Source: Pseudomonas sp. TH15
GTDB taxonomy: Bacteria > Pseudomonadota > Gammaproteobacteria > Pseudomonadales > Pseudomonadaceae
Length of the DNA: 64,000 bases
Assembly (NCBI RefSeq): GCF_016651105.1
Contig: NZ_JAEKEL010000001.1
Coordinates: 1,323,501-1,387,500 of the forward strand
Direction: 5' to 3'
In this document: one piece after another, positions 54,252-61,807 of the stretch
Layout: each line of letters opens with the position of its first letter
Position numbering within the stretch: position 1 is the first letter of the stretch
Notes under the pieces: generated by a model
Databases searched by the model: none
Told to the model about the DNA's origin: nothing
The model's input: only the letters and a program-made list of their open reading frames with translations
Translations under genes and position numbers: made by a program

Positions 54252-54689
54252 ATGGACAACCCCTCTGCATCAGTGATGATGTGGCGGGCCAATGCAAAGG
54301 ATGCTGTGCGCCTGGAGCGCTTTTTCCGGCAGTTCGACGAAGTGTCGTTCTGCGAGTGGCAGGACGCCAAATGCCTGCGCGGTGTGTTGGTGCAGAAGAC
54401 CACCACCGCGTACCTGGCGCTCGACCTCAGTGGCGAAGTGGTCGGCGCGGTGCTGGGCGGTATGCTCGGCAGCCGTGGCACCATCAACCATTTGGCGGTG
54501 AGCCCGCAGTATCGCGCCCAAGGCGTGGGCCAGCGCTTGGTGGAAGCCGCTTCGGCGGACATGAAACGGGTCGGTGTACTGCGGATGTTCCTGTTCGTCG
54601 ACGATGCTAACCTTGCCGGCAAACGCTTTTGGACCGCCCAGGGTTTTTGCGAGCCTCGCGGCGAAACGACATTTGAGAGGGACCTATGA
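54252..54689 (+). CDS. GNAT-family N-acetyltransferase
   Basis: This 145-residue protein has the GNAT fold. Acetyl-CoA-binding motif A is INHLAVSPQYRAQGVGQRLVEAA (about residues 79-101, with the QGVG pyrophosphate loop), and motif B is FLFVDDANLAGKRFWTAQGF. The start is uncertain: ATG at 54252 or a TTG at 54228 that overlaps the dioxygenase end. It overlaps azlC by four bases. The likely acceptor is an amino acid or amino-acid derivative (inference from neighbours). Confidence 0.82.
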   Translation: MDNPSASVMMWRANAKDAVRLERFFRQFDEVSFCEWQDAKCLRGVLVQKTTTAYLALDLSGEVVGAVLGGMLGSRGTINHLAVSPQYRAQGVGQRLVEAASADMKRVGVLRMFLFVDDANLAGKRFWTAQGFCEPRGETTFERDL

Positions 54690-55402
54690 ATGAGACGTCC
54701 AGCAGCCAGCCGCTGATGGTCGAGCCGCAGCCTTCGCGCACGTTTGCTGAAGCCAGCCCGGTAGTGGCCGGCTACTTCACGGTGTCGTTTGTGTTTGGTT
54801 TGATGGCCGTCAACGCCGGGTTGCCCGTGTGGTTACCGGTCGCGATGTGCCTGTTTGTGTATGCCGGCGCTTCGCAGTTCGCCGCGCTGGCGCTGATCTC
54901 CAGCGGCGCTTCGCTGACCACGATTATCCTCACCACGTTTTTGATCAACGCGCGGCACATGCTGATGTCGGTCTACATGGCCAAGGCCTTGCGGGCGTTG
55001 GGGCTCAGTCGTTTCGAGCGCTGGTGTTATGCCGGCGGGCTGACCGATGAATCGTTCGCCTTCCACAGTGTGAAACTGGGCAGCGGAGCGCCGGTCAACG
55101 TGCGCTACCTGATCGGCTTCAACCTGTTCTGCCACACCTCGTGGGTGCTCGGCGGTTTGCTCGGGGCGATCTGCGCGCAGTACGCGTCGCACTTGATCAA
55201 GTATCAACTCGACTACGCCCTGACCGCGATGATGCTCTATGTGCTGGTGTCACTGTGCAACACCCGCAACAAGCTGATCGCCGCACTGGCCGCGGTCGTC
55301 TGCATGGGCGCCCTCAGCCTGGTCGGCAGCTCACCGTTTAATGTGTTTATTGCCACTTTCGTCGGCTGCGGGGTGGGTGTATGCCTGACCAAACGTTCCT
55401 GA
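54686..55402 (+). CDS. azlC: AzlC-type branched-chain amino acid exporter, large subunit
   Basis: This 238-residue membrane protein begins in the conserved FAEASPVVAGYFTVSFVFGLMAVNAGLP. It shows MCLFVYAGASQFAALALISSGASLTTII and INARHMLMSVYMA, typical of AzlC/YgaZ. It exports branched-chain or related amino acids with AzlD. Its ATG overlaps the GNAT stop, and azlD begins 22 bases before the azlC stop. Confidence 0.92.
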   Translation: MNETSSSQPLMVEPQPSRTFAEASPVVAGYFTVSFVFGLMAVNAGLPVWLPVAMCLFVYAGASQFAALALISSGASLTTIILTTFLINARHMLMSVYMAKALRALGLSRFERWCYAGGLTDESFAFHSVKLGSGAPVNVRYLIGFNLFCHTSWVLGGLLGAICAQYASHLIKYQLDYALTAMMLYVLVSLCNTRNKLIAALAAVVCMGALSLVGSSPFNVFIATFVGCGVGVCLTKRS

Positions 55403-55698
55403 TTCTGGTTGTCGTGCTGATGATGGCCGTGACCTTCCTGCCGCGCGCGTTGCCGCTGCAAGTGAACACCGACCATTGGCCACCCTTCGTTGCCCGGGCG
55501 CTGGAATACCTGCCAGTGGCGATCGTCGCTGCGATCAGCCTCACGCCCTTGTTAATCAAGGACCAGCATGTGCAGCTCGATCGCCCGGAATTCTATGCAG
55601 CGATTCCGACGTTGTTATGTGCGTATTTCAGCAAAAACCTCTTTCTGAGTGTGGCGGTCGGGACGGCTGCGTACATTGCGCTCGGCTCGTTCATGTAG
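55381..55698 (+). CDS. azlD: AzlD-type amino acid exporter, small subunit
   Basis: This 105-residue AzlD/YgaH protein has about three to four membrane segments: TFLILVVVLMMAVTFLPRALP, ALEYLPVAIVAAISLTPLLI and LCAYFSKNLFLSVAVG. It forms the two-component exporter with AzlC. Its 3' end overlaps the convergent LysR-type gene by 84 bases, so a mutation there would affect both proteins. Confidence 0.9.
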   Translation: MPDQTFLILVVVLMMAVTFLPRALPLQVNTDHWPPFVARALEYLPVAIVAAISLTPLLIKDQHVQLDRPEFYAAIPTLLCAYFSKNLFLSVAVGTAAYIALGSFM

Positions 55699-56541
55699 GC
55701 GCAAATCGACGACATCACTCAACGCCTGACCCGACAAGTCAGGGTTGTTGATCGCCAGCCGCACTTCGAGGAAATCCTCGAAACCCGGGAAAATGGTCAA
55801 GCCGTTACGCTGGGCCGCCTCGCGAGACACCATGCCGAGGCCGTCCATTTGCGTGATCAGCGACAGCGTCAGGGTCTCGCTGCAGGAATAAATCGTCCGT
55901 TGACCGGTTTCGTAATTGCCCAGACCCGCGTCAAGAAAGCGCAAAAAGCTGTGGGAATACGGACAATCGTCCGCCGGACGCACCTGAAGCTTATCGCCCA
56001 GCAACACCAGTGGGTCGTTCTCCTGGCCACAATGAGCGCCGACCACCTGAACGTGCACATCCGGCAGCACAATGCTCGGTAAACCAGGCTTTTGCGGGCC
56101 GATCAGCACGGCCAGATCGAAGTCTTCGTTCTTCAGCTTACTGAGGTTTTCCATCGACTCGGCGTAGGAGAATTCCAGTTGATGGTCAGGAAACACCTCA
56201 AACAGGCGTCCGATCATTCGCCGATTGAAATCCTCCGACAGCGTGGTATTCAACGCCACCTTCAGCGTGCGCTGACCGGGCACCTTCAATGCAGTGACTT
56301 TCTCTTCCATTTGCCGCGTGGCGACCAGGACCTTGTCTATATACGGCGTGAGCTCCGTGCCCTGCGCGGTCAAGGTCAAGCCCTTGTTGGAACGTCGAAA
56401 CAGGCGAAAACCAAACTGCTCTTCGACCTTGTTCAACTGCGCGGCCAACGCCTGCACCGTCAAACAGGAATGCTCTGCCGCCGCCGACAACGAGCCGGTC
56501 TGCACGATGCGCATGAGGTTGCGTAAGGTTCTGCTATCCAT
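55615..56541 (-). CDS. LysR-family transcriptional regulator
   Basis: This 308-residue regulator starts MDSRTLRNLMRIVQTGSLSAAAEHSCLTVQALAAQLNKVEEQFG, a winged helix-turn-helix with an atypical recognition helix (TVQALAAQ). An effector domain including KVALNTTLSEDFNRRMIGRLFEVFP follows. It converges on azlD with a long tail overlap and may regulate the dioxygenase-GNAT-AzlCD set. The ATG at 56541 matches the family start; the TTG-type start 30 bases upstream is unlikely. Confidence 0.88.
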   Translation of the reverse strand: MDSRTLRNLMRIVQTGSLSAAAEHSCLTVQALAAQLNKVEEQFGFRLFRRSNKGLTLTAQGTELTPYIDKVLVATRQMEEKVTALKVPGQRTLKVALNTTLSEDFNRRMIGRLFEVFPDHQLEFSYAESMENLSKLKNEDFDLAVLIGPQKPGLPSIVLPDVHVQVVGAHCGQENDPLVLLGDKLQVRPADDCPYSHSFLRFLDAGLGNYETGQRTIYSCSETLTLSLITQMDGLGMVSREAAQRNGLTIFPGFEDFLEVRLAINNPDLSGQALSDVVDLRLHERAERNVRSRPDRHTQKEVFAEIRT

Positions 56542-56861
56542 GGGGTAATGCCCTCTAAAGTGGGCTGGCAATTGTTGTGTACCTTGCGGCCTATCCGGCG
56601 CCTATGCCGGCTATATTCCTGCACCTGAGCATAGTTGTCGCGGCTTTAGTAGCGAATTGATTCCGTAGCCGATGGCTGGAGGCTTACACAGGATCGGGGT
56701 TTTTGGTGACTTGGGGGTGATTGAGGTAAAAAAAGTGTGAGGGTTGTACGGATTTTTAGATCGGCGAGTTAGAAGGTGGCTGTTCGCATGCGGATTAAAT
56801 TCACACAATTATCCGTATCTGTACTAGGCTGACCTTACGATATTTTAAAGGAGGCCTCCCT
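56542..56861. other. Divergent regulatory region between lysR and the Xre-RES pair
   Basis: This AT-rich 320-base gap contains no gene. The half next to the antitoxin holds the inverted repeat 56788-56818 and a strong AAAGGAGG ribosome site at about 56848. Confidence 0.6.
56788..56818 (+). promoter_or_regulatory. Probable operator of the Xre-RES operon
   Basis: ATGCGGAT (56788-56795) is mirrored with one mismatch by ATCCGTAT (56811-56818). The centre is AT-rich (TAAATT...AATT). It sits ~44 bases upstream of the antitoxin start, where an Xre-type antitoxin would autoregulate. Confidence 0.55.
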
Positions 56862-57272
56862 GTGCCTACCTCATCCCCAGCCCTGACCCCACAGCAACAA
56901 ATCGACTCCCCGGAAGCCGGCCGGGTCGCGCTCAAGTTCTTCTTCAACCTCATGGAACGCTGGGGCTGCAGCGCCGAGCAACAACGTACCCTGCTGGGCA
57001 AAGTCGGCAACACCACGTTCTACAAGTACAAACACCTGCCGCCCAACGTGCGTTTGCCCCACGACACCCTGGAGCGCATTTCCTACCTGATGGGCATCCA
57101 TAAGGCGCTGAGCATCATCTTCAGCAACAGCCGCGAGCGTGTTTACAAATGGGTCAGTAGCCCGAACACCGCTGCGCCGTTCAATGGCCAGACGGCTTTG
57201 GATTACATGCTGGTCGGCCGCGTGGTGGACATCGCTGACGTGCGCCGCTACCTCGACGGAGTGCGCGGTTGA
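56862..57272 (+). CDS. Xre/MbcA/ParS-type antitoxin (DUF2384)
   Basis: This 136-residue protein has an N-terminal helical DNA-binding region (about residues 20-75, containing RVALKFFFNLMERWGCSAEQQRTLLGKVG) and the C-terminal DUF2384 toxin-binding domain (NTAAPFNGQTALDYMLVGRVVDIADVRRYLDGVRG). It starts with GTG at 56862 after a strong AAAGGAGG. It neutralises the downstream RES toxin, with which it overlaps as TGATG. Confidence 0.9.
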   Translation: MPTSSPALTPQQQIDSPEAGRVALKFFFNLMERWGCSAEQQRTLLGKVGNTTFYKYKHLPPNVRLPHDTLERISYLMGIHKALSIIFSNSRERVYKWVSSPNTAAPFNGQTALDYMLVGRVVDIADVRRYLDGVRG

Positions 57273-57949
57273 TGGCGCCGGAACTGGCCGATCCGCAGTG
57301 GTCGCGGGCCTATCGGATCGTCAACAGCAGCTTCCCGCCGATCGCGTTGTTCGAAGACGTGCTCGACCCCGAAGATCTGCCGACCGCTTACGCTCTCGAA
57401 GCACTGACCAATGACCGATTGATGGAAGAGGCCGGCATGCTTTCTCGCGTGCGCCCCGAAGACCGGATTTCAGGCCCCGGCTCTACGCCCGTCATGGCCG
57501 CGTTCACCCACATCGGCAAAACCAGCCGCTTTACCGATGGCACGTTTGGCGTCTATTACGCCGCCAGCAGCCAGGCTGCCGCCATTGCCGAAACGAGTTA
57601 CCACCAAGAGCGTTTCCTCGCCGCCACCAATGAGCCGGACCTTGAGTTGACCATGCGGACTTACGTCAACAAAGTCGTCAAACCGCTGCATGACATTCGT
57701 CAGAACTATCCGCAGCTTCATGATCCGGACACGACTGCGTATGGCCCGTCTCAAGCCTTCGCCCGACAACTGCGGGAAACGTTGTCCTGGGGATTGCTCT
57801 ACAACAGCGTTCGGTTGCCTGGGCATGAATGTGTGGCGGCGTTTCGGCCGCCAGCGGTGTCGATTCCGAAGCAGGGGAAGCATATTCGGTATGTTTGGAG
57901 TGCGAGTAGTCGGCGGATTTCGTTTGTGTTTGAAATCAGTCAGGTCTGA
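57272..57949 (+). CDS. RES-domain toxin (NAD+-degrading)
   Basis: This 225-residue protein has the RES domain. An arginine in WSRAYRIVNSSFPP, RFTDGTFGVYYAASSQAAAIAETSYHQERFL (about residues 88-118, with the conserved YYAAS and E) and the late serine region SRRISFVFE match the family. RES toxins degrade NAD+ by phosphorolysis or hydrolysis and are inhibited by Xre antitoxins. The start overlaps the antitoxin stop by one base. A terminator follows within ten bases. Confidence 0.9.
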   Translation: MAPELADPQWSRAYRIVNSSFPPIALFEDVLDPEDLPTAYALEALTNDRLMEEAGMLSRVRPEDRISGPGSTPVMAAFTHIGKTSRFTDGTFGVYYAASSQAAAIAETSYHQERFLAATNEPDLELTMRTYVNKVVKPLHDIRQNYPQLHDPDTTAYGPSQAFARQLRETLSWGLLYNSVRLPGHECVAAFRPPAVSIPKQGKHIRYVWSASSRRISFVFEISQV

Positions 57950-57954
57950 AACGC

Positions 57955-57982
57955 AAAAAGCCCTCGTATCAGCGAGGGCCTT
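57955..57982. terminator. Terminator shared by convergent RES toxin and DUF3077 genes
   Basis: GCCCTCG / CGAGGGC stem with flanking A- and T-rich bases. The T-run is short on the + strand, while AAAAAG gives a T-run on the minus strand. Confidence 0.8.
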
Positions 57983-57992
57983 ACACCGGTGT

Positions 57993-58274
57993 TTACATCA
58001 ACGGCTTGTCCGGCGGCGCATCCATCACTTTCACGACATCATCGATCAGCGCTTTGCTTAACTCCTGCAGATACTGCGAGGCATAAGCATGAAGGTCAGG
58101 GTCGCGAGAGACTGAAGTGTCCGCAGTGAGCAGTCGTGAAATATGAAGCAAGTGTGAGGCGTGGGAAAGGGCGGCGATTACCGGTACACCACGGTTGGTG
58201 CGGAACATTGCTTGATTGGATTGAAAGGAAAAGTGGGTGAGGCCGAGGGTTTTCAGATCTTGAGAATGGGTCAT
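57993..58274 (-). CDS. DUF3077 protein of unknown function
   Basis: This 93-residue protein starts MTHSQDLKTLGLTHFSFQSNQAMFRTNRGVPVIAALSHASHLLHISR. It has the FRxNxGVPxxxALxxASxLL pattern of DUF3077, followed by a helix ending LSKALIDDVVKV. The function is unknown. Its ATG overlaps the stop of a 24-codon ORF (58271-58345) that begins MKAIDPS like the paralogue-1 gene, so it may be the second cistron behind the structured element copy B. Confidence 0.78.
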   Translation of the reverse strand: MTHSQDLKTLGLTHFSFQSNQAMFRTNRGVPVIAALSHASHLLHISRLLTADTSVSRDPDLHAYASQYLQELSKALIDDVVKVMDAPPDKPLM

Positions 58275-58345
58275 TTCGCTTCACCGCCCGTTCGAGATGG
58301 ACGGGCGTGAAGTGACCGGTGTGCTGACGGATCAATGGCTTTCAT
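58271..58345 (-). CDS. Short leader ORF (24 codons), possibly a decayed paralogue of the 25340-25636 gene
   Basis: The ATG at 58345 lies 40 bases after the structured element, exactly where the intact small gene starts in copy A. It reads MKAIDPSAHRSLHARPSRTG and ends in a TGA overlapping the DUF3077 ATG (ATGA). Only the first few residues resemble the copy-A protein, so it may be a remnant now acting as a translationally coupled leader. Confidence 0.45.
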   Translation of the reverse strand: MKAIDPSAHRSLHARPSRTGGEAK

Positions 58346-58384
58346 TTGTGAATTCCCTGTATCAAATGAGAGCTGCCACGTTCG

Positions 58385-58585
58385 TTCTCAGGCGAATGGG
58401 TGACAGCTGTGCGCAGGCTGAGAACCGGAAATGTAGGAAACCGGCAGACCCGAAGGTCTCCCACGCACAGCCGCCATAACACGGAAATGCAGGCACAAAA
58501 AAACGCCGGCAATCGTGATTTGGTGGCGCTTGTGCGCCTACATATTACTCGGGTTCTCAGGCCCGGTCGCTGAGTTGGCAGCGAC
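58385..58585 (-). ncRNA. Candidate structured RNA element, copy B
   Basis: It has the same layout as copy A. The minus-strand word CTGAGAA lies at 58554-58560 and 58385-58391, with its complement TTCTCAG between (58418-58424). The helix pairing 58407-58413 with 58464-58470 is CTGTGCG/CGCACAG. A hairpin at 58446-58459 has stem AGACC/GGTCT and, on the minus strand, a C(UUCG)G tetraloop. The hairpin GTCGCTG/CAGCGAC lies at 58566-58585. All three word occurrences differ from copy A together. Confidence 0.6.
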
Positions 58586-58697
58586 GAACTGAACGGTAGC
58601 TTTGCGAGGGGCGAATGAGCAACGGTGGCAAGTAGTGGCTTGTCGTTACAACAGATTTCACAAGGCTTCGCGCCATGCATTTCGTCGATCTGTCCCT

Positions 58698-58738
58698 ATA
58701 AACGTTTATGGTTTGTTTGTACGGCGTAGCCGTATAGT
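58698..58738 (+). promoter_or_regulatory. Promoter/operator of the HigBA-like pair
   Basis: It contains a perfect 12-bp palindrome ATAAACGTTTAT (58698-58709), the 6-3-6 palindrome TACGGCGTAGCCGTA (58720-58734) and a -10 box TATAGT (58733-58738). The second palindrome overlaps the promoter, so repressor binding would block it. Confidence 0.6.
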
Positions 58739-58745
58739 TAGACCC

Positions 58746-59063
58746 ATGTTTACGATTATCGAAACCGAAATTTTCAAGCGCTACGCTGAGTCCATCTGGG
58801 ACGATGGCGAACGTCATGAATTCATTACCTGGCTGGCGGCTAATCCGTTGGCCGGGGATGTGGTTCCCGGTACCGGCGGCCTGCGCAAGGTTCGTTGGTC
58901 CCGTAGCGGGATGGGCAAACGAGGTGGTACACGTGTCATCTACTACAACACGCTTTTAGAAGGCTCAATTTGGTTGCTGATCGCCTACACCAAGGCGCAA
59001 TTCGACAATTTACCCGTAGCCTTCCTCAAAAAACTGAAGGAGGAAATCAGCGATGATCAATGA
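58746..59063 (+). CDS. RelE/HigB-type toxin
   Basis: This 105-residue protein has the RelE-superfamily fold: IFKRYAESIWDDGERHEFITWLAANPLAGDVVPGTGGLRKVRWSRSGMGKRGGTRVIYY, then WLLIAYTKAQFDNL. Conserved basic residues of ribosome-dependent RNases are present (RKVRWSR, KRGGTRVIY). It is toxin-first, like higBA. The ATG at 58746 is only ~8 bases after the -10 box and has no Shine-Dalgarno, so the mRNA may be nearly leaderless. It overlaps the antitoxin by 11 bases. Confidence 0.88.
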   Translation: MFTIIETEIFKRYAESIWDDGERHEFITWLAANPLAGDVVPGTGGLRKVRWSRSGMGKRGGTRVIYYNTLLEGSIWLLIAYTKAQFDNLPVAFLKKLKEEISDDQ

Positions 59064-59337
59064 ACTTGAACAGTTTCAGCAGGACTTGCTGGATTCTGTA
59101 CGTCAAATGAAAGCCGGCAAAGCGGCTCGTGTTACGGAGGTGCCGTTGTCAGCGGCTGCTGAAGCGCGCGCCAAAGTGGGGGTTTCTCAGAGTGCGTTTG
59201 CCAAACTGATCGGCGTCAGTTTGCGGACGTTGCAGGATTGGGAGCAAGGGCGACGTCAGCCGACGGGAGCGGCACAGACGCTTCTTCGTGTTGCTAGCCA
59301 GCATCCTGAGGCGTTGCGGGATTTGTACCCTGCCTGA
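59053..59337 (+). CDS. HigA-type Xre antitoxin
   Basis: This 94-residue protein has a C-terminal Xre helix-turn-helix (ARAKVGVSQSAFAKLIGVSLRTLQDWEQGRRQPTGAAQTLLRV, about residues 38-80). Its N-terminal helix (LEQFQQDLLDSVRQMKAGKAAR) probably binds the toxin. AAGGAGGAAATC precedes the ATG. It should repress the promoter at 58698-58738. A small terminator follows immediately. Confidence 0.9.
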   Translation: MINELEQFQQDLLDSVRQMKAGKAARVTEVPLSAAAEARAKVGVSQSAFAKLIGVSLRTLQDWEQGRRQPTGAAQTLLRVASQHPEALRDLYPA

Positions 59338-59338
59338 T

Positions 59339-59356
59339 CCCCGTTTGGGGCTTTTT
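59339..59356 (+). terminator. Short terminator after the HigA-like gene
   Basis: CCCC-GTTT-GGGG stem-loop followed by CTTTTT, starting one base after the stop codon. Confidence 0.6.
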
Positions 59357-59372
59357 GGCTTACTCAGAAACA

Positions 59373-59404
59373 ACAAAGCCCCTGCATTTCTGCAGGGGCT
59401 TTGT
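59373..59404 (-). terminator. Terminator of tRNA-Thr
   Basis: ACAAAGCCCCTGCA / TGCAGGGGCTTTGT form a perfect 14-bp stem with loop TTTC, seven bases from the tRNA 3' end. Confidence 0.9.
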
Positions 59405-59410
59405 TTTGTA

Positions 59411-59486
<76 letters not shown>

Positions 59487-59500
59487 GTGTTAGGGCGACG

Positions 59501-59528
59501 ATTATAGCGATTGCGTTGGTTCTGTAAA
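59501..59528 (-). promoter_or_regulatory. Promoter of tRNA-Thr
   Basis: On the minus strand TTTACA (59523-59528), a 16-base spacer and TATAAT (59501-59506) lie ~15 bases before the tRNA 5' end. Confidence 0.85.
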
Positions 59529-59904
59529 CCCCTGAATTCAGACTATTTTTAAGTGGGCGCTAGTTTGGGCTCGAGAGCAGCGGATGGCTCCATATTTCAC
59601 TGGGCGAAAGCGACCTTTGGCGAACCCTCTACAGTCAGGTTTCTTTACGCCTTTTGTTGCCCATAAACACAAAAAATCCAGCCGTTATGTCGTTTTCATT
59701 GGCAGCTTATGCACAACTGGCTGGGCCAAAAGCGCACTTAGGCCAGATTTTGTGGACCTGTTCTCATTTGTTCGCAAATCCCTGTTTTTAGGGTTTTTTA
59801 TTTATGTGAACAAAAAATGACCAGCAGTGTTTCAGTCACGAAACAGCGCATTTATTGGATCCGCGAGAATTCCATCAACAGAGTTATCCACAGGCTGAGG
59901 CTGT
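59529..59904. other. Intergenic, no gene supported
   Basis: About 376 AT-richer bases. A 78-codon reading frame (59584-59820) is present, but it has no ribosome site and its composition is not protein-like, so I do not call it. Confidence 0.5.
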
Positions 59905-61137
59905 TTAAGAGCGCTCGCCCAAGAGCAGGAAATTGCGTGGTGTGAGCGTGGTTTCGCAGAAGGTGCCGAGGCGAACGGTGTACCCCTGTTCGGACAGAAA
60001 AAGTGCCCGATCGAGTACCAGCCACAACTCCAGCGGGCGGCGGAAAAGGCCCCGCAGCAGTTCCAGATTGCGCACTTCGGCCAGTCGCTGCCAACCGGCG
60101 GCTTCAAGGGTTGGCCAATCCTGCGGGCCGATTGTGGATAACTCTTTCAGTGCGGCCAAATGATGGCAGTAGTCGGCGAAGGATTTATCCAGCCATGCAC
60201 TGGGCAGGGACGGCGTGGGTAGGTATTCGTCGACGCCCCGCAGTTGCCGTTGCAGCAGGTCGAAAGCAAGACGTCTGGCCATCGAAGTATCGCGCTGACG
60301 TCGGACGCGAGCACCGGCAGTGACGGTTTCGCTCATCGGCAATGCGAGATCGTCGAGGGACAGCTGTAGGTCCGATCGCAAACCCGCCGAGGAAAGCGAC
60401 TCATAGGCAGGAAGGCTGATCCGGTTATAACAGCAGGGCGCGACGGCCAGTTGTTTGCAGCCCACCGCACTGGCAAGTTGGATCAACCGCACATGTAGAT
60501 CGCCACAGGCGTGCAGCGCAACCGGGGTGTGATCGTTCTTCAATAAGGAAGCAGCGCCAGCCGCGAGTACATCTTGCTCAACGTGCAGCGCATGCAACTG
60601 ATGACGCTGGCTGAGTGCCTGACCGCTCAGCACCAAAGAAGGGTCGTATTCCAGGCACGTCAGTTGTTGCCCGGTTTGCAGCAAGCGTCGACCCAAGTGA
60701 CCTTTGCCCGAGCACCAATCCAGCCAATGTTGCGGCAATGCAGCAAATGACAAGCGACTGGCAAACGCCTCGATCTGCTGCCACTTGCGTCCCGGCACAT
60801 CGACATTTAACCGATGCCCGGCCGCTTCAAGCGCTTGCGCCGGCAACTCGCCCACTGAACTCAGCTCAAGCGACAACGCCGCCAATGAAGCAAACGGCTC
60901 CGGCGCATCCAGCAAGCAAGGTTGGTTATGACTGTTTTCCGCTTCCTCCAGCGACCGCCCGCGTAGCCATAAAGCCAGTTCCGGGTAGGACGCTTCCCAA
61001 GGAAGCCGCAGATGAGTAAACGGTCGAGGCTTCCACAGCGCCTGATGCTCAATCAGAAAAGCATCCAGCGCTGCGAAACGGGCGAGTAGGGCCTCGCCCG
61101 TCAGCACGTAGGAGGAATCAACGCCCTTGGCAGGCAT
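59905..61137 (-). CDS. SAM-dependent methyltransferase (METTL25-like)
   Basis: This 410-residue protein has a central Rossmann-type methyltransferase domain. It shows HWLDWCSGKGHLGRRLLQTGQQLTCLEYDPSLV (about residues 137-169) and ALHACGDLHVRLIQLASAVGCKQLAVAPCCYNR, where the late CCYNR resembles the NPPY-position motif of METTL25-type enzymes. The substrate is unknown. Its ATG lies inside the end of the transporter permease gene (20-base overlap), so it is co-translated with the ABC operon. Confidence 0.82.
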   Translation of the reverse strand: MPAKGVDSSYVLTGEALLARFAALDAFLIEHQALWKPRPFTHLRLPWEASYPELALWLRGRSLEEAENSHNQPCLLDAPEPFASLAALSLELSSVGELPAQALEAAGHRLNVDVPGRKWQQIEAFASRLSFAALPQHWLDWCSGKGHLGRRLLQTGQQLTCLEYDPSLVLSGQALSQRHQLHALHVEQDVLAAGAASLLKNDHTPVALHACGDLHVRLIQLASAVGCKQLAVAPCCYNRISLPAYESLSSAGLRSDLQLSLDDLALPMSETVTAGARVRRQRDTSMARRLAFDLLQRQLRGVDEYLPTPSLPSAWLDKSFADYCHHLAALKELSTIGPQDWPTLEAAGWQRLAEVRNLELLRGLFRRPLELWLVLDRALFLSEQGYTVRLGTFCETTLTPRNFLLLGERS

Positions 61138-61807
61138 CGACGCGCAGCCAGCGCTCCAGCAGCTTGAAGCCGCGAACCAGCACGTAAGCCATCAACAGAT
61201 AGAACATGCCCGCGGCGAAGAAGATCTCCACCGGCAGGTAGGTCCGGGCAATGATGGTGCGCGCCATGCCGGTCAGTTCCAGCAAGGTCACCGTGCTGGC
61301 CAGGGCACTGGCCTTGAGCATCAGGATCACTTCGTTGCTGTAGGCCGGCAGGCCGATGCGCGCGGCACGGGGCAGGATGATGTAGAACAGCGCTTTGGGC
61401 CGGGACATGCCCAGTGCTCGCGCGGCTTCGATCTCGCCCGGTGGAATCGCCTGGATCGCGCCCCGAAGGATCTCGGCTATATAAGCCGCTGTGTGCAGGG
61501 TCATGGTCGCCGTGGCGCACCAGAACGGATCGCGCAGGTACGGCCACATCGAGCTGTTACGCACGGCATCGAACTGCGCCAGGCCGTAGTAGACGAGGAA
61601 CAGCTGAACCAGCAACGGCGTGCCACGGAAAAAGAAGATGTACGCGTAGGGCAATGACCGTACGTACCAGAGTCGCGATGAGCGCGCGATGCCCAGCGGA
61701 ATCGCCAGCAGCAACCCGGCGATCACGGCGATGGCCACCAGTTCCAGGGTCAGCGTCGCGCCTTGGGCCAGTTTCGGCAGCCACTTGATGATGACTTCCC
61801 AGTTCAT
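61118..61807 (-). CDS. hisM: HisM-type amino acid ABC permease
   Basis: This 229-residue permease begins MNWEVIIKWLPKLAQGATLTLELVAIAV. It has about five membrane segments and the EAA loop EAARALGMSRPKALFYIILPRAARIGLPAYSNEV (about residues 138-171). It pairs with HisQ for polar or basic amino acid uptake. The ATG at 61807 overlaps the hisQ stop by four bases. Confidence 0.92.
   Translation of the reverse strand: MNWEVIIKWLPKLAQGATLTLELVAIAVIAGLLLAIPLGIARSSRLWYVRSLPYAYIFFFRGTPLLVQLFLVYYGLAQFDAVRNSSMWPYLRDPFWCATATMTLHTAAYIAEILRGAIQAIPPGEIEAARALGMSRPKALFYIILPRAARIGLPAYSNEVILMLKASALASTVTLLELTGMARTIIARTYLPVEIFFAAGMFYLLMAYVLVRGFKLLERWLRVDACQGR

Noticed and set aside
59584..59820. 78-codon frame between the tRNA and the methyltransferase gene
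   Set aside because: No ribosome site, no recognisable motif and AT-rich non-coding composition.
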